Below, piece after piece: positions 14,650 through 15,715 of a stretch of DNA of 15,715 bases. Each line of letters begins with the position of its first letter. Position 1 is the stretch's first letter. The position numbers and the translations under genes are program-made. Below the pieces are notes generated by a model. It was given only the letters and a program-made list of their open reading frames with translations. It was not told the origin of the DNA and searched no databases. This stretch comes from JADJQU01 sp035490315 (GTDB lineage: Bacteria > Planctomycetota > UBA1135 > GCA-002686595), in assembly GCA_035490315.1 (NCBI GenBank), contig DATHET010000213.1:1-15715 (forward strand), in the 5' to 3' direction.

Positions 14650-15504
14650 TCAAGTGTGCTTGGGGGCTCCGCGCGCGGGTCGGATGGTCAGCTGCGCGAT
14701 GGTCTTGAACAGGAGACGGCGGGGATAGGGCTTGTGCAGGAAGCCGTTGATCGGCCCCAGGCGCTCGAGCTGGATCGAGGAAGCGGTCGCCATGAGCACC
14801 GGCAGGTCGTTGAGCGCGGGATCGGCGCGCACCTGGGCCAGGACGGCCTCGCCATCGAGGGCCGGCAGCTCGTAGTCGAGGATCAGAAGATCCGGCCGCG
14901 GCGGATGCTCCAGGCGCGCCAGGACGCTCTCGCCGGAGTGGAACAGCTCGACTTCGTAGCCGCGGCCGCGCAGCAGGGCTCCGAGGCCGATCGCCACGCT
15001 CTCCTCGTCGTCGACCAGCGCGATGCGGATGCGTTTGTCGGCCTCGCGCTCGACGGGAGCCAGGCCTTCGCAGAGCACGCGCAGGTCGGCGTAGGTCGGC
15101 AGGCCCGCGTTGCGCCAGGCCAGCTCGATCTCTTCCTTCAGCGCGCGGTTGAAGTGCTTGAGCTCCTGCCACTGCGCGAAATCCGGCGCGTTCGAGCGCA
15201 CGTCGAGGTTGTCGTGGGTGTCGACGGAAAAAAAGAACTCGTTGTCGACCAGGTATTCCTGCACGACGAACTTCATGAACGGGTAGCGGCGGTTGCCCAG
15301 TCGCAGCAGGTACGAGCGCGAGCCCTCAATGTCGCAGCCCAGCGAGGGCTCGAAGCGCGCGAACATTTCCTCGAGGGTGCGCGCCTCCGCGAGAGCCCCC
15401 GCGACCGGCGGAGGATGGCCGGCGGACCCTGGCGGCCAGGCGAGCTCGAGATAGAGCTCGACGGCGCGGCGCACGTGGGCCGGAGTCAGATCCTCGAATC
15501 GCAT
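14650..15504 (-). CDS. Response regulator with unrecognised N-terminal domain
   Basis: 284 residues in two parts. Residues about 158-275 are a receiver (REC) domain: acidic pair D165-D166 in LVDDEES, phosphoacceptor D210 in LLILDYELPALDGE, the switch Thr240 in LMATAS and Lys258 in FLHKPY. All key residues are present, so it should be phosphorylatable. Residues 1-150 are a separate domain that I do not recognise. It is mixed alpha/beta, rich in aromatics around 74-95 (RRYPFMKFVVQEYLVDNEFF) and acidic at 94-101, with no visible DNA-binding helix-turn-helix, histidine-kinase or cyclase motif. The REC domain is C-terminal, the reverse of the usual order. ATG 15504 has no Shine-Dalgarno. No kinase is in the window. 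It lies between lspA and secA, and its output is unknown. Confidence 0.85.
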   Translation of the reverse strand: MRFEDLTPAHVRRAVELYLELAWPPGSAGHPPPVAGALAEARTLEEMFARFEPSLGCDIEGSRSYLLRLGNRRYPFMKFVVQEYLVDNEFFFSVDTHDNLDVRSNAPDFAQWQELKHFNRALKEEIELAWRNAGLPTYADLRVLCEGLAPVEREADKRIRIALVDDEESVAIGLGALLRGRGYEVELFHSGESVLARLEHPPRPDLLILDYELPALDGEAVLAQVRADPALNDLPVLMATASSIQLERLGPINGFLHKPYPRRLLFKTIAQLTIRPARGAPKHT

Positions 15505-15578
15505 GGCTGATTGGACGCGGGCTGGAGTGCGAGGTGCGCCGTGTGAGTGTGCCCGCCTCGCAAGGCTCTTGGCAACGG

Positions 15579-15635
15579 GTGAGCGCGTCAGGTGCCCGAT
15601 TGTCCTCGGTTTCCGGCGCTCGTGGACGCGCTCAC
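15579..15635 (-). terminator. Long inverted repeat spanning the lspA stop
   Basis: GTGAGCGCGTC (15579-15589) and GACGCGCTCAC (15625-15635) are perfect 11-bp complements around a 35-nt loop, which contains a smaller CCGA/UCGG stem. The lspA TGA (15634-15632) sits inside the 5' arm of the RNA stem. It is likely a 3' end structure or Rho-type terminator for lspA; there is no U-run. Confidence 0.5.
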
Positions 15636-15715
15636 GCGGCGGCTTGCGAAGGCTGCTCTTTCTTCCAGCTGGCGAGGAACAATAGGACTGCTCCGACCGA
15701 GATGCAGCTGTCGGC
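15632..15715 (-). CDS. lspA: Lipoprotein signal peptidase (signal peptidase II), C-terminal fragment
   Basis: The last 27 codons of an LspA gene enter from the right edge. They read ADSCISVGAVLLFLASWKKE followed by QPSQAAA and TGA. LspA ends with a conserved F-N-x-A-D-S-x-I-x-x-G segment, whose Asp is one of the two catalytic aspartates, followed by the last membrane helix and a short basic cytoplasmic tail. The fragment matches from that Ala-Asp onward. The enzyme removes signal peptides from diacylglyceryl-prolipoproteins, such as the lipoprotein encoded at 3445-3816. Only about one-sixth of the protein is visible, so the call rests on a short but distinctive motif. Confidence 0.75.
   Translation of the reverse strand, partial: ADSCISVGAVLLFLASWKKEQPSQAAA

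Noticed and set aside
11924..14728. 934-codon open frame on the plus strand opposite secA
   Set aside because: The translation is low-complexity (Asp, Leu, Val, Arg, Gln, His) with no motif, and it mirrors the codon bias of secA on the other strand.
1..15715. Defence island, biosynthetic cluster, CRISPR, transposon or tRNA content
   Set aside because: No repeats with spacers, transposase motifs, terminal repeats or tRNA cloverleaf were seen. The genes are mainly housekeeping and metabolic.

Overview
The window is GC-rich (about two-thirds G+C by eye). Every gene I can support lies on the minus strand, so transcription runs from high to low coordinates. I count 14 protein genes. Two are cut by the window edges: the 3' end of lspA at the right and the 5' two-thirds of an arginase gene at the left. 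I see no tRNA, rRNA, CRISPR array, insertion sequence or phage gene. Many very long ORFs appear on the plus strand, but they are codon-bias shadows of the minus-strand genes.

The organism is very probably a Gram-negative bacterium. It has a Kdo transferase (waaA), SecA, LspA and a lipobox lipoprotein. A pseudopilin-like protein combines a class III prepilin leader with an exact H-X9-DG motif. That combination is typical of Planctomycetota, and the exported HEAT-repeat protein, weak Shine-Dalgarno use and high GC fit the same phylum. The phylum call is an inference from gene content.

Layout in transcription order. (1) Envelope and secretion block, 15715-10633: lspA 3' end, a response regulator with an unrecognised N-terminal domain, secA, and waaA starting 4 nt after the secA stop. 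(2) metK, 10474-9302, behind a 158-nt leader that can fold into a long stem capped by a GAAA loop. It is followed by two tandem GC hairpins. (3) An H-X9-DG prepilin protein and a UbiA-family decaprenyl-phosphate phosphoribosyltransferase, 9194-7540. (4) A metabolic run starting behind a candidate promoter with a palindrome in its spacer: class I aminotransferase, threonine aldolase, phosphomannomutase/phosphoglucomutase and a small lipoprotein overlapping it by 4 nt, 7452-3445. (5) An exported HEAT-repeat protein, a SAM hydrolase (DUF62 family) and an arginase, 3344-1, packed stop-to-start.

Most genes are housekeeping or ordinary metabolism. The least explained items are the N-terminal domain of the response regulator, the exported HEAT protein that is tightly coupled to a SAM hydrolase, the structured metK leader, and several well-formed inverted repeats in the gaps. 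I found no convincing new defence or mobile system here.
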